This document shows, piece after piece, positions 24,288-33,349 of a DNA stretch of 37,569 nt. The translations under genes and the position numbers were made by a program. The stretch is from Pseudoprimorskyibacter sp. GTDB taxonomy: Bacteria > Pseudomonadota > Alphaproteobacteria > Rhodobacterales > Rhodobacteraceae. Location of the stretch: NCBI GenBank assembly GCA_029251265.1, contig JAQXDR010000127.1, forward strand, positions 1 to 37,569, read 5' to 3'. Under the pieces are notes generated by a model. It made no database searches. It saw nothing but the letters and a program-made list of their open reading frames with translations, and had not been told where the DNA came from. The stretch's first letter is position 1, and every line of letters starts with the position of its first letter.

Positions 24288-27200
24288 TCAGGGCAAAACA
24301 TCTGGGATCGTTTCTGGCACGGTTTCCGGCAGGTCAAACACTTGTCCCGGATAGATCAGATCCGGATCGCGGATAAGACTTCGATTAGCCTCATAGACAT
24401 GGACGTACAAGACCCCACGCCCGTAGCGTTCACGGCTGATGCCCCAAAGAGTATTTCCCGGTTGAATGGTGATTGCTGTTATAGGTCCCGAAAGCTCTCT
24501 TGCGCGGGCCAGAACGGTGCGATCTTCACGTTTAAAGGGGCTTTCGACCCGCGAAAGCACATCCCCGCCCTCGCTAAGCTGATCGACGCGGAGCGTGTAA
24601 ATACCCGTGTCAATCCCTTGTAGCTCGGCTGTCCATGACCCGTCCTGTCCAACCGCAAGCTGGCTGACAGCTTTGTTGTTTAAATAGATCCGCACAAAAC
24701 CGCTCTCTGAACCTCGGCCAGAAATTGAAACTTCACCTTGCTCGTCATAGGCGATGGTTTGCAGGCTGAGGGTTGTCGATGTCTCTGGGGGGGCGCCGGG
24801 TGGCTGTGGCGTTTGTAAAACGCGAACGCCATCATCGCTGGTCAAAAGAACGGTTGTCCCGCGTGAGGGCATGGGTTCCTGAGTGGGCGCAGCCGGTGCC
24901 AAACCGCCCTGTGCAGGATCGTTCATCTGTGCCGTGCCTCCGAGTTTTGGCTGCGGGGCGGGTGTGCCTTTGGGGGTGGGCTGCTCATCCGAAAGCCCTG
25001 TGCCAAGATGTGCAGTTGCCAGTCGGGAAGGACCGATATCGCGTCCCGTACCGCCAGGTGTCGAGGTTTGTGGGGCTGCAGGAGAGGGAGGACTGGTTGG
25101 CGCCTTTGCGAACGCAGGTGTGTCTGTTGTGTCCAGAAGCTGTGGTCGCACAGCCGGCGTTGGCGCAAGGATCACCTGTTCAAGGGAATCAATCTCTGAA
25201 CCATCTTGGTACACTCGAAGCGATAGCACTCGGGCTACCGGTGAAGACTCGATCAGCAAGAGCATAGCAAACTGACCATTTCCGTCCGTGAACGTCACAT
25301 CTTGGATTTGGCCGTCCAAAAGTGCCGCGACCTCCACCCGTGGATGGGCCCGACCAGCAATAACTGTGAATCCTGCGGGATCAAAACGTACTTGATCAAA
25401 GCGAGGAGTATTTTCGCGAACAGGCGGGTCCGTTTCCAAGCTGGGGCCGGTAGTTGCGTTTGTCTCAGAGGTCGAAGGGTCCGGGGCCAACATCGCTAAG
25501 TCCGTTACATCTGAGGTGTCAGCTAATGGTACCGTTGGTTCAGACGCAACCGCTGCTTCACTTGTCTCTGTGGCATCTTTGATGCCCGATGTATCGGAAA
25601 TTTGACGTGTGTCAGCTGCATCACTTGATCCGGCAGTGTCCGATGTGTCGCCCGTCTTGGGTGGGGCGGTGATTGGTCCGTTTTGTTCGGGTTCGACACC
25701 ATCACTGCTTTTCGTAGCAATTACCTCGACAGACTGTGTTGATTCCGTCTTGGGTAAAGCTGCGTCATCCGCCTTATTTTCCTTAATGATGGCCTCTTGG
25801 CTGGTCTCATTAAATGCGTTGGGCGTCGACCCAACATCAGTCGTTGATGGCGGGATTGGTTCTTTGACAGTCTCGCTATGCGACGTCTTATCGCCGTCTA
25901 CAGATTCTTTAGGCGCGGCTGGGTTGGTGCTGTTGGGTGACGCAGACCCAGTTTCAGGCATATCCGGCGCTGCCGTGTCGGTTGGTGAGGTACCCTCGGT
26001 TTTGATCCTGGTTGAGGAAGATCCATCTGGTGTACTTGTGCCACCTGTGGCCACGTCCGATAGCCCGGCGTTATCCGAGCTATCCGTATGTTCCTTTGTG
26101 CCCGGGTCGGCTTGGGACGGGGACGGTTCGCGCTCTGTCCCTTCGGCAACCGTATCTTGCGTCGACTTTGCGGGCACTGCGGGGTCTGCCGAGGACCCCG
26201 TGTCCTCTGGTGCCTTTGTGTCCGGCGACGGAACCAGGCTGTCCTCGGTCTTTAGATCTTGGGGCACAGATGCTCCCTCGTCCGAAACGGGCGCAGGTGG
26301 TGCGGCGTTACCCTCTGTCTTGGACGTTTGCGCGTCGGTTGTGGCGTCTGGCGGCGTCGCTGGCTGTGATGGTGACGTCGGCTGTGACTCTGTACGCGGT
26401 TCTGACCCATTTGTGGGTTCGGGTTGTAAAGGATCCGGCGCAATGGACTGTGATGGTAAAGAATGATCGGTGGCCGCTGCTGTGTCATCGCGTGATCCAA
26501 CATCGCTTTGCTGCTCGCTTGGATTATCTGATGCAGAAGGCGAGGTCTCGGCGGTGGTTTCGTCCTGTGGCGTGTCTGTATCAGCAGGAAGTGTCTCGTC
26601 GCTTGGCAAGTTAGGCTCAGTATTGTCAGGCTGAGGTTCTACTGACGTATCGGCTTGCGGGGTGGTTGGTCCGCTCTCGTCTGATGGTCCGACAGCGTCG
26701 CGGTTGGATTGTTGGGACGCGGTGTCTGTAGAAGAGGGTAGTGTTTCCAGACTTATGTCGACATCTACATCAGTCTTTGCAGATGACACGATCGGGTCAC
26801 CCTCACCCTGCGGAGACACATCACGAGAGGGCATCTGTGCGGGGTCGTCCTGTACCATGGGGAGAGCGTCGGTCGTGCCAACCGTTGAAGACACGTCTGC
26901 AATTGTGGGCAACGCAGATGGCGACTGTCGAGCCTCGTCACCCGGAGAGCCATTAGTTTGCCGACCTGATCCGGTGTCTTTGTCGCTGGGTGTGCGTGAT
27001 TCGGTTTTGGGAACAGACGCCACAGCGGTATCACCGCGATCGGTGTTTGCGTCTTTACTTTCGGTCTGGTCAACTTTTGCATCTTGTTGAAGGACGCTAT
27101 GCGTTTCGGATGACTCGGGCTGTCCGGAGCGTGCCCGTGATGGATCTACCTGACCCGTGTCAAGCGCTGAGGCTGTGTCATCCGTTGGTTCCGAAGTCTG

Positions 27201-27602
27201 ATCTGACAGTTCCTGCTCTGCCTGCGATCTTCCTGAATCAGGAGCCGTGGCCTGTGTTGGCTCTACGTCGGGTTCAGGCGCTGTGGTGTCGGGGAAAACC
27301 GTATTATTGATCTCGTTTGGCTCGGAACCGGTGTTTTGTGCCTGTAGATGGTCCTCTTTCTCTGAGAGGGGTGTGGTTGTTGCGGACGTCTTTGGCACGA
27401 CCTGCTCGTACAAAGGGTCCTGGGAATCTTGCCGCACTGCAGCAGACGGCGTGTCTGGAGCTGTGATTGCGACCCGCGGATCGGGTTCTGGTGCGGCGGG
27501 TGCAAACACACCATTCTGCCATGCGATCAGCCCGCCCGCGCCTGTTCCGAGGACCACGAGTGCCAGTACCAATCCACCGCCAACGCCGGACCCTTCGCTC
27601 AT
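24288..27602 (-). CDS. Membrane-anchored LysM protein with long disordered linker
   Basis: A 1104-residue protein. Residues 7-28 form one transmembrane segment with a short cytoplasmic start, so the rest faces the periplasm. Residues about 30-737 are low-complexity, rich in Ser, Thr, Asp, Pro and Glu with no folded motif. From 738 to about 815 (FTVIAGRAHPRVEV, then FTDGNGQFAM) and again at about 943-1025 (VSISGRGSESGFVRIYLNN, then GQDGSWTAEL) come two related Ig-like units. A LysM domain closes the protein (about 1044-1092: IQPGNTLWGISRERYGRG, IYPGQVFDLP), which binds peptidoglycan. Family members with Ig-like plus LysM are common in Rhodobacterales, but the linker here seems unusually long. 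It diverges from the LOG gene. Confidence 0.88.
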   Translation of the reverse strand: MSEGSGVGGGLVLALVVLGTGAGGLIAWQNGVFAPAAPEPDPRVAITAPDTPSAAVRQDSQDPLYEQVVPKTSATTTPLSEKEDHLQAQNTGSEPNEINNTVFPDTTAPEPDVEPTQATAPDSGRSQAEQELSDQTSEPTDDTASALDTGQVDPSRARSGQPESSETHSVLQQDAKVDQTESKDANTDRGDTAVASVPKTESRTPSDKDTGSGRQTNGSPGDEARQSPSALPTIADVSSTVGTTDALPMVQDDPAQMPSRDVSPQGEGDPIVSSAKTDVDVDISLETLPSSTDTASQQSNRDAVGPSDESGPTTPQADTSVEPQPDNTEPNLPSDETLPADTDTPQDETTAETSPSASDNPSEQQSDVGSRDDTAAATDHSLPSQSIAPDPLQPEPTNGSEPRTESQPTSPSQPATPPDATTDAQTSKTEGNAAPPAPVSDEGASVPQDLKTEDSLVPSPDTKAPEDTGSSADPAVPAKSTQDTVAEGTEREPSPSQADPGTKEHTDSSDNAGLSDVATGGTSTPDGSSSTRIKTEGTSPTDTAAPDMPETGSASPNSTNPAAPKESVDGDKTSHSETVKEPIPPSTTDVGSTPNAFNETSQEAIIKENKADDAALPKTESTQSVEVIATKSSDGVEPEQNGPITAPPKTGDTSDTAGSSDAADTRQISDTSGIKDATETSEAAVASEPTVPLADTSDVTDLAMLAPDPSTSETNATTGPSLETDPPVRENTPRFDQVRFDPAGFTVIAGRAHPRVEVAALLDGQIQDVTFTDGNGQFAMLLLIESSPVARVLSLRVYQDGSEIDSLEQVILAPTPAVRPQLLDTTDTPAFAKAPTSPPSPAAPQTSTPGGTGRDIGPSRLATAHLGTGLSDEQPTPKGTPAPQPKLGGTAQMNDPAQGGLAPAAPTQEPMPSRGTTVLLTSDDGVRVLQTPQPPGAPPETSTTLSLQTIAYDEQGEVSISGRGSESGFVRIYLNNKAVSQLAVGQDGSWTAELQGIDTGIYTLRVDQLSEGGDVLSRVESPFKREDRTVLARARELSGPITAITIQPGNTLWGISRERYGRGVLYVHVYEANRSLIRDPDLIYPGQVFDLPETVPETIPDVLP

Positions 27603-27741
27603 TTTGCTTCCTTCCCGTCCGACCTTTTATCGGATTGATAGATTTCTCAGGACTGCCCTGTCAGGCACCCAGTTGAGGGTCTATAGCAGGACCGTTATCA
27701 AGGGTCAAAACCCATGCAAAATCAGTTCAAAAGGATGTAAG

Positions 27742-28332
27742 ATGCCCCAGAGTTCAACGCAGCAGCCTGTTTCAATTTGTGTCTACTGTGGGGCGCGTGA
27801 TGGCGACAATCCAATTTATGCAAAAGGTGCGAGAGATCTTGGTCACATGATTGCAACCGCTGGTTGGAGGCTGGTTTATGGTGCAGGCGATATCGGATTG
27901 ATGGGCCGGGTCGCACGGGCAGCTCAAGCGGAGGGGGGAGAAACTTTTGGAGTTATTCCAACCCATTTGCTGCAACGCGAAGTAGGCAAAACCGATTTGA
28001 CACGTTTTGTGGTGACGGAAACGATGCATGAACGCAAAAAAGTCATGCTGATGAATGCAGATGCAGTGGTTCTTTTACCCGGTGGTGCCGGATCATTGGA
28101 TGAGGTGTTCGAAGTTCTCACATGGCGTCAGCTCGGGTTGCACAACAAACCGGTAATAGTTGTAAACTTAGATGGCTACTGGGATCCGCTGCTCGCCCTT
28201 TTGGATCATGTGATAGATCATGGATTTGCGGATACAAGTCTGCGTGGCTATGTCACATCCGTTCCGGATGCTGAGGCAGCGATTGATGCTCTGCGTCTTG
28301 CTCTGTCTTCTACGAGTCCAGCCGCCGAGTAG
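27742..28332 (+). CDS. LOG-family (TIGR00730) nucleotide phosphoribohydrolase
   Basis: A 196-residue Rossmann-type protein of the LOG family. It carries SICVYCGARDG at the start, VYGAGDIGLMG, and the diagnostic PGGAGSLDEVFE, with Arg and Glu residues of the active site in the HERKKVML segment. Members cut nucleoside 5'-monophosphates to base and ribose 5-phosphate; cytokinin activation is the plant case. In bacteria the physiological role may be nucleotide turnover. AAGGA stands seven bases before the ATG at 27742; the longer frame from 27247 would be antisense to the LysM gene. Its last 85 bases overlap the end of the convergent rarD frame. Confidence 0.93.
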   Translation: MPQSSTQQPVSICVYCGARDGDNPIYAKGARDLGHMIATAGWRLVYGAGDIGLMGRVARAAQAEGGETFGVIPTHLLQREVGKTDLTRFVVTETMHERKKVMLMNADAVVLLPGGAGSLDEVFEVLTWRQLGLHNKPVIVVNLDGYWDPLLALLDHVIDHGFADTSLRGYVTSVPDAEAAIDALRLALSSTSPAAE

Positions 28333-29162
28333 ACCGCCAAGGCTGCCCAGATAATGGCAAAGGCCCAAGTATGCCACAGTGTGAAGGGTTCGGAAAAAAT
28401 CGCGACTGCCAAAAGAAATTGAAGGCTTGGATTCAGATACTGAGCCATCCCAAGGGTGGCCAAAGGGACACCCTTTGCACCTATGGTGAAAAGGACAAGT
28501 GGAACAGCTGTCAATGGGCCTGCGCCTATCAACAAAAGTGCCGTTCCCACATCCTGCGTACCCTGTCCCGCGCTGCCCCACCACAGCAGTGCCACCATCG
28601 CCAAAGGCCCCAAAACGCAGACTTCGGCAGTAACAGTTACCATCGCATCTGCCTGCAAACGCCGTTTACACAACCCGTAGATGGCAAAGGACACTGCCAA
28701 AAATAATGATGCCAGCGGAGCTGCGCCCAAACCAAAACCAAGCGTAACAACACCGGTGCCTGCCAAGGCGACTGCCGCGATTTTGCCCCGATTTAGACCT
28801 TCACCCAAAACGGCCCAGCCTAGTACAACCGAGACAAGTGGGGAAACAAAGTAGCCAAGACTGGTGTCCGTGGTGCGCCCGACCTGAACAAGGTAGATGA
28901 ACATCAACCAGTTTGTTGCCACCATAATCGTTGAGACAGCGATTAACACCGCCTGTCCAGGAGTGGTCATAACGGTTTTTACCAGCGACAAACGCCCCTG
29001 CATGGCAAGAAACCCTGCGAAAAAAACAAATGACCACAGTGTTCTGTGGCCCATGACCTCAAGAACAGGAACATCAATCAGGAGTTTGTAATACAGGGGT
29101 GACAGCCCCCAAATAATACAGGCGGCAAAGACACAAAGCAAAGGAAGGCTGCGGAAAAACAT
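28248..29162 (-). CDS. rarD: RarD-type EamA/DMT transporter
   Basis: A 304-residue inner-membrane protein with about ten hydrophobic segments, of the drug/metabolite transporter superfamily (RarD branch). Typical RarD traits are ACIIWGLSPLYYKLL at the start, EVMGHRTLWS, TNWLMFIYLV, LGYFVSPLVSVVLGW and QYLNPSLQFLLAV; the last two are close to the family signature. The E. coli family name stems from chloramphenicol resistance, but the substrate is unknown. It lies 45 bases downstream of maeB on the same strand. The final 28 codons overlap the LOG gene in opposite direction. Confidence 0.93.
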   Translation of the reverse strand: MFFRSLPLLCVFAACIIWGLSPLYYKLLIDVPVLEVMGHRTLWSFVFFAGFLAMQGRLSLVKTVMTTPGQAVLIAVSTIMVATNWLMFIYLVQVGRTTDTSLGYFVSPLVSVVLGWAVLGEGLNRGKIAAVALAGTGVVTLGFGLGAAPLASLFLAVSFAIYGLCKRRLQADAMVTVTAEVCVLGPLAMVALLWWGSAGQGTQDVGTALLLIGAGPLTAVPLVLFTIGAKGVPLATLGMAQYLNPSLQFLLAVAIFSEPFTLWHTWAFAIIWAALAVYSAAGLVEDRARRRASIAASASGTDVT

Positions 29163-29207
29163 ACCGCAGGCGTAGCCTTGCGCTGGCCCAACGGCAATCC
29201 CTTTTGC

Positions 29208-31487
29208 TTAACTGTAATGTGATACCGGCGTGCCTGCGACGGCTGCCATGTTCAACAAACCCCGCGATGTGATGGCGGGTGATACCACATGTGCACGGTT
29301 GCCCAGCCCCATCAGGATAGGCCCCACCTCAAGACCACCAGCCTTTGACTTTAAAATATTGCGCACGCCAGATGCCGCATCCAAATCCGCAAAGATCAAT
29401 ACGTTAGCAGCCCCTTTCATCCGATTTCCGGGAAAGAGCCGATCCCGAAGATCCGCGTCCAATGCAGTGTCGACATTCATCTCGCCTTCATATGTAAAAT
29501 CGCAGCCGTTTTTATCGAGAATACCCATTGCCGCCCGCAGACGTGCCCCGGAATCGCAGGCTCTGCTTCCAAACTGTGATTGGGCACAAAAGGCGATATT
29601 TGGCTCCAGCCCAAAGCGGCGCACATGCCGGGCCGCGCCGATTGCACAGTCTGCCAGCTGCGCCGGTGTGGGGGTGGTATTCACATGGGTGTCGGCAATG
29701 AATAGAGGTCCGTCTTCGAGGATCATAAGCGACAGCGCACCGACCGGTTGAAGGTCCGGCGTGCAGAGGACCTGTTTCACGTATTGCAGATGCCACCCAT
29801 ACACGCCAAACGTGCCGCAGATTAAACTGTCTGCCTCTTTTCGATGAACCATAACAGCCCCAATGGCGGTTGAATTTGTGCGCATAATAGCGCGGGCGAT
29901 GTCGGGGGTGACACCTTGGCGTGCCATAAGCTCGTGGTAGGTGCCCCAATAGTCACGATAGCGTGGGTCATTTTCCGGATTGACGATATGAACATCGCGA
30001 TCTGGTCGGATCGTCAGCCCATATCGTTCGCACCGTTGTGCGATGACGTCGGGGCGCCCGATCAGAATGGGTGTTTCTGTCGTTTCTTCCAAAATGGCCT
30101 GTGCCGCGCGCAAAACCCGTTCATCTTCGCCTTCGGCAAAAACGATCCGCCGAGAGGCTGTTCTGGCTGCTTCGAATACGGGGCGCATCAACAAGGCAGA
30201 TTTAAAGACAGATGCATTCAAATGATCCCGATACGCTGCAATGTCCGGCAATGGCCGTGCCGCAACACCGCTGTCCATGGCCGCCTTGGCGACAGCGCCT
30301 GACACAACGCCCGTCAAGCGCGGATCAAAGGGTTTCGGAATCAGGTAGTCCGGCCCAAAGGTCAGCTCTTCTCCCGCATATGCAGCGGCGGCCTCGGCGC
30401 TGGTGGTGGTGCGGGCCAATTCGGCGATGCCTTCGACACAGGCCAGTTGCATGGCATCGTTGATGTCAGTCGCCCCAACGTCCAATGCACCGCGGAAAAT
30501 GAACGGAAAACATAAAACGTTATTAACCTGATTGGGAAAATCACTGCGCCCAGTTGCGATAATGGCATCGGGTGCGACAGCGCGGGCAATCTCTGGCATA
30601 ATTTCGGGGTTGGGGTTTGCCAGCGCGAAAATAATGGGTCGGGCCGCCATCTTTCTCACCATGTCGGCTGTCAGAACATTGGGTCCAGACAGACCAAGAA
30701 ACAAATCCGCATCATCAATGACATCTGTCAGCTGTGCCGGTTCTGTGCCCTGCGCAAACGCATTTTTCTGGGCCGTCATATCTTTGACGCGTCCCTCATA
30801 GACAAGCCCTGCAAGATCCACGAGATAGATGTTTTCCCGCTTTACTCCCAATTTGATCAGCATATTCAGGCAGGCAATACCGGCTGCACCGCCACCGGTC
30901 GAGACTACCTTGATATCTTCAAACCGCTTTCCGGCGACATGGACAGCGTTGGTTGCTGCGGCGCCCACGACGATCGCCGTGCCGTGCTGGTCATCGTGAA
31001 AAACGGGTATGTTCATTTTTTCACGGCAAATTTTTTCGACGATAAAGCAGTCTGGGGCTTTGATATCTTCAAGGTTGATCGCACCAAAGCTGGGTTCCAA
31101 AGAACACACAATCGCGGCAAGCTTTTCCGGATCGGTTTCGTTTATCTCTAAATCAAAACAATCGATATTTGCGAATTTCTTGAACAGGACGGCCTTTCCC
31201 TCCATCACCGGTTTAGAGGCCAAAGCCCCGATGTTGCCGAGTCCCAACACTGCAGATCCGTTGGAAACGACCGCCACCAGGTTGCCCCGAGCCGTAAAGC
31301 GCGCTGCATTTTCTGGGTTTTTGGTGATTTCGATACAGGCTTCTGCAACACCCGGGGAATAGGCCCGGGCCAGATCTCGTCCAGTGGACAGCGGCTTGGT
31401 GGCGCGTACTTCCAATTTACCAGGCTTTGGATATTCATGATACGCGAGAGCTGCCTGTCGCAGTGTTTCCTTTGCCATGTCCGTCAT
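29208..31487 (-). CDS. maeB: NADP-dependent malic enzyme (MaeB type)
   Basis: A 759-residue two-part enzyme. Residues 1 to about 430 are malic enzyme: LAYHEYPKPGKLEVRATKPL, RDLARAYSPGVAEACIEI, FDLEINE, the FHDDQHGTAIVV metal/substrate region and the Rossmann motif VSTGGGAAGIA. From about 440 to the end is a phosphotransacetylase-like domain (ILIGRPDVIAQRCERYG onward) that usually serves in regulation by acetyl-CoA rather than catalysis. It decarboxylates malate to pyruvate with NADP, feeding gluconeogenesis or NADPH supply. Start at 31487 or two residues later. The length is normal for MaeB. The 164-base gap to cdd holds both promoters. Confidence 0.95.
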   Translation of the reverse strand: MTDMAKETLRQAALAYHEYPKPGKLEVRATKPLSTGRDLARAYSPGVAEACIEITKNPENAARFTARGNLVAVVSNGSAVLGLGNIGALASKPVMEGKAVLFKKFANIDCFDLEINETDPEKLAAIVCSLEPSFGAINLEDIKAPDCFIVEKICREKMNIPVFHDDQHGTAIVVGAAATNAVHVAGKRFEDIKVVSTGGGAAGIACLNMLIKLGVKRENIYLVDLAGLVYEGRVKDMTAQKNAFAQGTEPAQLTDVIDDADLFLGLSGPNVLTADMVRKMAARPIIFALANPNPEIMPEIARAVAPDAIIATGRSDFPNQVNNVLCFPFIFRGALDVGATDINDAMQLACVEGIAELARTTTSAEAAAAYAGEELTFGPDYLIPKPFDPRLTGVVSGAVAKAAMDSGVAARPLPDIAAYRDHLNASVFKSALLMRPVFEAARTASRRIVFAEGEDERVLRAAQAILEETTETPILIGRPDVIAQRCERYGLTIRPDRDVHIVNPENDPRYRDYWGTYHELMARQGVTPDIARAIMRTNSTAIGAVMVHRKEADSLICGTFGVYGWHLQYVKQVLCTPDLQPVGALSLMILEDGPLFIADTHVNTTPTPAQLADCAIGAARHVRRFGLEPNIAFCAQSQFGSRACDSGARLRAAMGILDKNGCDFTYEGEMNVDTALDADLRDRLFPGNRMKGAANVLIFADLDAASGVRNILKSKAGGLEVGPILMGLGNRAHVVSPAITSRGLLNMAAVAGTPVSHYS

Positions 31488-31573
31488 ATCAAGCCGACGC
31501 CTCTTTCGAATTGTTTAGGGGTAAACTAATATTGGTGCGGATAACATGACTGCGCCTTGAACGAAACCCACAG

Positions 31574-31605
31574 TGACGGTTGTACAGTTGCGCTTCTGAC
31601 GGTTG
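31574..31605. promoter_or_regulatory. Direct repeat upstream of cdd
   Basis: TGACGGTTG occurs twice, at 31574-31582 and 31597-31605, starts 23 bases apart, close to two helical turns. The second copy ends 46 bases before the cdd ATG. Tandem sites on one face of DNA are typical for an activator or repressor dimer pair. The protein is unknown. Confidence 0.4.
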
Positions 31606-31651
31606 CATTCTTTGCCAGAGCTTCGCAACATACCCTGAAAGGAGAGCCGTA

Positions 31652-32044
31652 ATGACACTAAGACAGGCCGCGCTGGATGTGCGCGAAAATGCATATGCCC
31701 CCTATTCGCGTTTTAAAGTTGGTGCAGCGTTGCGTACCACCTCGGGAGAGGTTTTCGTCGGATGCAATGTTGAAAATGTTGCCTATCCCGAAGGTACATG
31801 CGCCGAAGCCGGGGCTATTGCCGCAATGGCCGCGAGCGGTCTTCGCGATATTGCTGAAGTCTATGTTGTGGCTGACAGCCCGACGCCTGTCGCTCCCTGC
31901 GGTGGGTGTCGGCAAAAAATTTCTGAATTTGCAGATCAGGGCGTTGTGGTAACCTTGGCAACAACGGATGGCATCGAAGCACCGACAACCGTTGCGCAAC
32001 TTTTACCTGGTGCATTTGACGCCAGCCAGATGGACCGCGCCTGA
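31652..32044 (+). CDS. cdd: Cytidine deaminase
   Basis: A 130-residue enzyme of the tetrameric cytidine deaminase type, which converts cytidine and deoxycytidine to uridine and deoxyuridine. The zinc site is TCAEAGA with Cys and Glu, and PCGGCRQ with two Cys, the three-cysteine arrangement of the small tetrameric form. The substrate-binding FKVGAAL and NVENVAYPEGTCAE strands are present. The ATG at 31652 follows an excellent AAAGGAGAG. It heads the salvage operon; the deoA start follows its stop without a gap. A direct repeat lies in the upstream region. Confidence 0.96.
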   Translation: MTLRQAALDVRENAYAPYSRFKVGAALRTTSGEVFVGCNVENVAYPEGTCAEAGAIAAMAASGLRDIAEVYVVADSPTPVAPCGGCRQKISEFADQGVVVTLATTDGIEAPTTVAQLLPGAFDASQMDRA

Positions 32045-33349
32045 ATGGATGCGCGTGCTGTGATTGCGATGCTGCGTCAGGGTCAGGTGCCCACACATGA
32101 TGCGCTTGAATGGTTTGCGCACGGTTTGGCGGACCAAACCGTCTCTGATGCGCAGGCGGGTGCTTTTGCTATGGGGATCTGCCGTCAGCCACTAGGAGCT
32201 CAAGGGCGCACCGCATTGACATGTGCCATGCGGGATTCGGGTCGTGTCCTGAGCTGGGATGTCCCCGGCCCGGTGATCGACAAACACTCGACTGGGGGTA
32301 TCGGTGATTGTGTGTCGCTGGCTTTGGCGCCGGCTTTGGCGGCCTGCGGGGCCTTTGTGCCGATGATCTCGGGGCGAGGCCTCGGCCATACAGGCGGCAC
32401 TCTCGACAAAATGGAAGCCATTCCCGGGGTTTCAACGTCCTTTGACATAACCCGTTTCAAAGATATCGTTACGCGAACAGGGGCTGCCATCGTAAGTGCG
32501 ACAGCTGATATTGCGCCTGCAGACCGTCGGTTGTACCGCATTCGCGATGTGACAGCGACGGTGGAAAGTCTGGATTTGATCACTGCGTCCATCTTGTCAA
32601 AAAAACTTGCGGCCGGATTGCACGGTTTGGTTCTGGATGTGAAGTGTGGCAGCGGTGCCTTTATGAAAACCCCGACCGAGGCGCGGGACCTTGCCAAAGC
32701 CCTTGTCGAGACTGCCAATGCTGCCGGGTGCCCGACCGAGGCTCTGATCACCGATATGGATGCCCCCTTGGTGCCTGCCCTTGGCAATGCGCTTGAGGTG
32801 GCAGAGATTATGCAGCTCCTGACTGGTACAAAGCGTGGCCGCCTTTTTGATCTATGTTGCGCGTTGGGGGGCGGATTACTGGCCCGGGCGGGCCTCGCGC
32901 TGGATAAAGCGGAAGGAGAAAAGAAACTGGAACATGCGATCACCACGGGGGCGGCTGCTGAACGGTTCGGGGAAATGGTTTACGCTCAGGGCGGGCCACG
33001 GGATTTTGTCGCACAATGGCCACGGTTTTTACCCGAGGCTCCTGTCATCCGTGAAGTCCCGGCCCCCGTGTCAGGCCATTTATCTGCATTGAATGGTGAG
33101 GCCCTGGGATTGACTGTTGTCGGCCTTGGCGGAGGACGTCAGGTTGAAACAGATCAGATAGATCCTGCTGTTGGTTTGTCCGATATCTTGCCGTTGGGAT
33201 CTAAGGTCAGGGCTGGTGATACGCTGGCACGCGTCCATGCGTCACGGGAAATACAGGCCGATATCGCTGTTCAGTCTGTTCAATCGGCGCTTACCATTGG
33301 ACCTGACATATATGTCAAGAAGCCGCTGGTTCTGGGGCAAATCTCATGA
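32045..33349 (+). CDS. deoA: Thymidine phosphorylase
   Basis: A 434-residue pyrimidine nucleoside phosphorylase. The phosphate-binding motif is DKHSTGGIGD (about residues 79-88), with ISGRGLGHTGGTLDKMEAIPG following, the family signature. It splits thymidine and deoxyuridine with phosphate into free base and deoxyribose 1-phosphate. The C-terminal domain has the usual hammerhead with the GGGRQ segment. It begins directly at the end of cdd and its stop overlaps the deoB start as ATGA. Confidence 0.96.
   Translation: MDARAVIAMLRQGQVPTHDALEWFAHGLADQTVSDAQAGAFAMGICRQPLGAQGRTALTCAMRDSGRVLSWDVPGPVIDKHSTGGIGDCVSLALAPALAACGAFVPMISGRGLGHTGGTLDKMEAIPGVSTSFDITRFKDIVTRTGAAIVSATADIAPADRRLYRIRDVTATVESLDLITASILSKKLAAGLHGLVLDVKCGSGAFMKTPTEARDLAKALVETANAAGCPTEALITDMDAPLVPALGNALEVAEIMQLLTGTKRGRLFDLCCALGGGLLARAGLALDKAEGEKKLEHAITTGAAAERFGEMVYAQGGPRDFVAQWPRFLPEAPVIREVPAPVSGHLSALNGEALGLTVVGLGGGRQVETDQIDPAVGLSDILPLGSKVRAGDTLARVHASREIQADIAVQSVQSALTIGPDIYVKKPLVLGQIS

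Noticed and set aside
25609-26466. Long plus-strand frame opposite the LysM gene
   Set aside because: It is a by-product of the low-complexity coding sequence on the other strand; its composition is equally repetitive and it has no domain.
27247-27741. N-terminal extension of the LOG protein
   Set aside because: It runs antisense through the start of the LysM gene, while the ATG at 27742 has a proper ribosome site and the family start.
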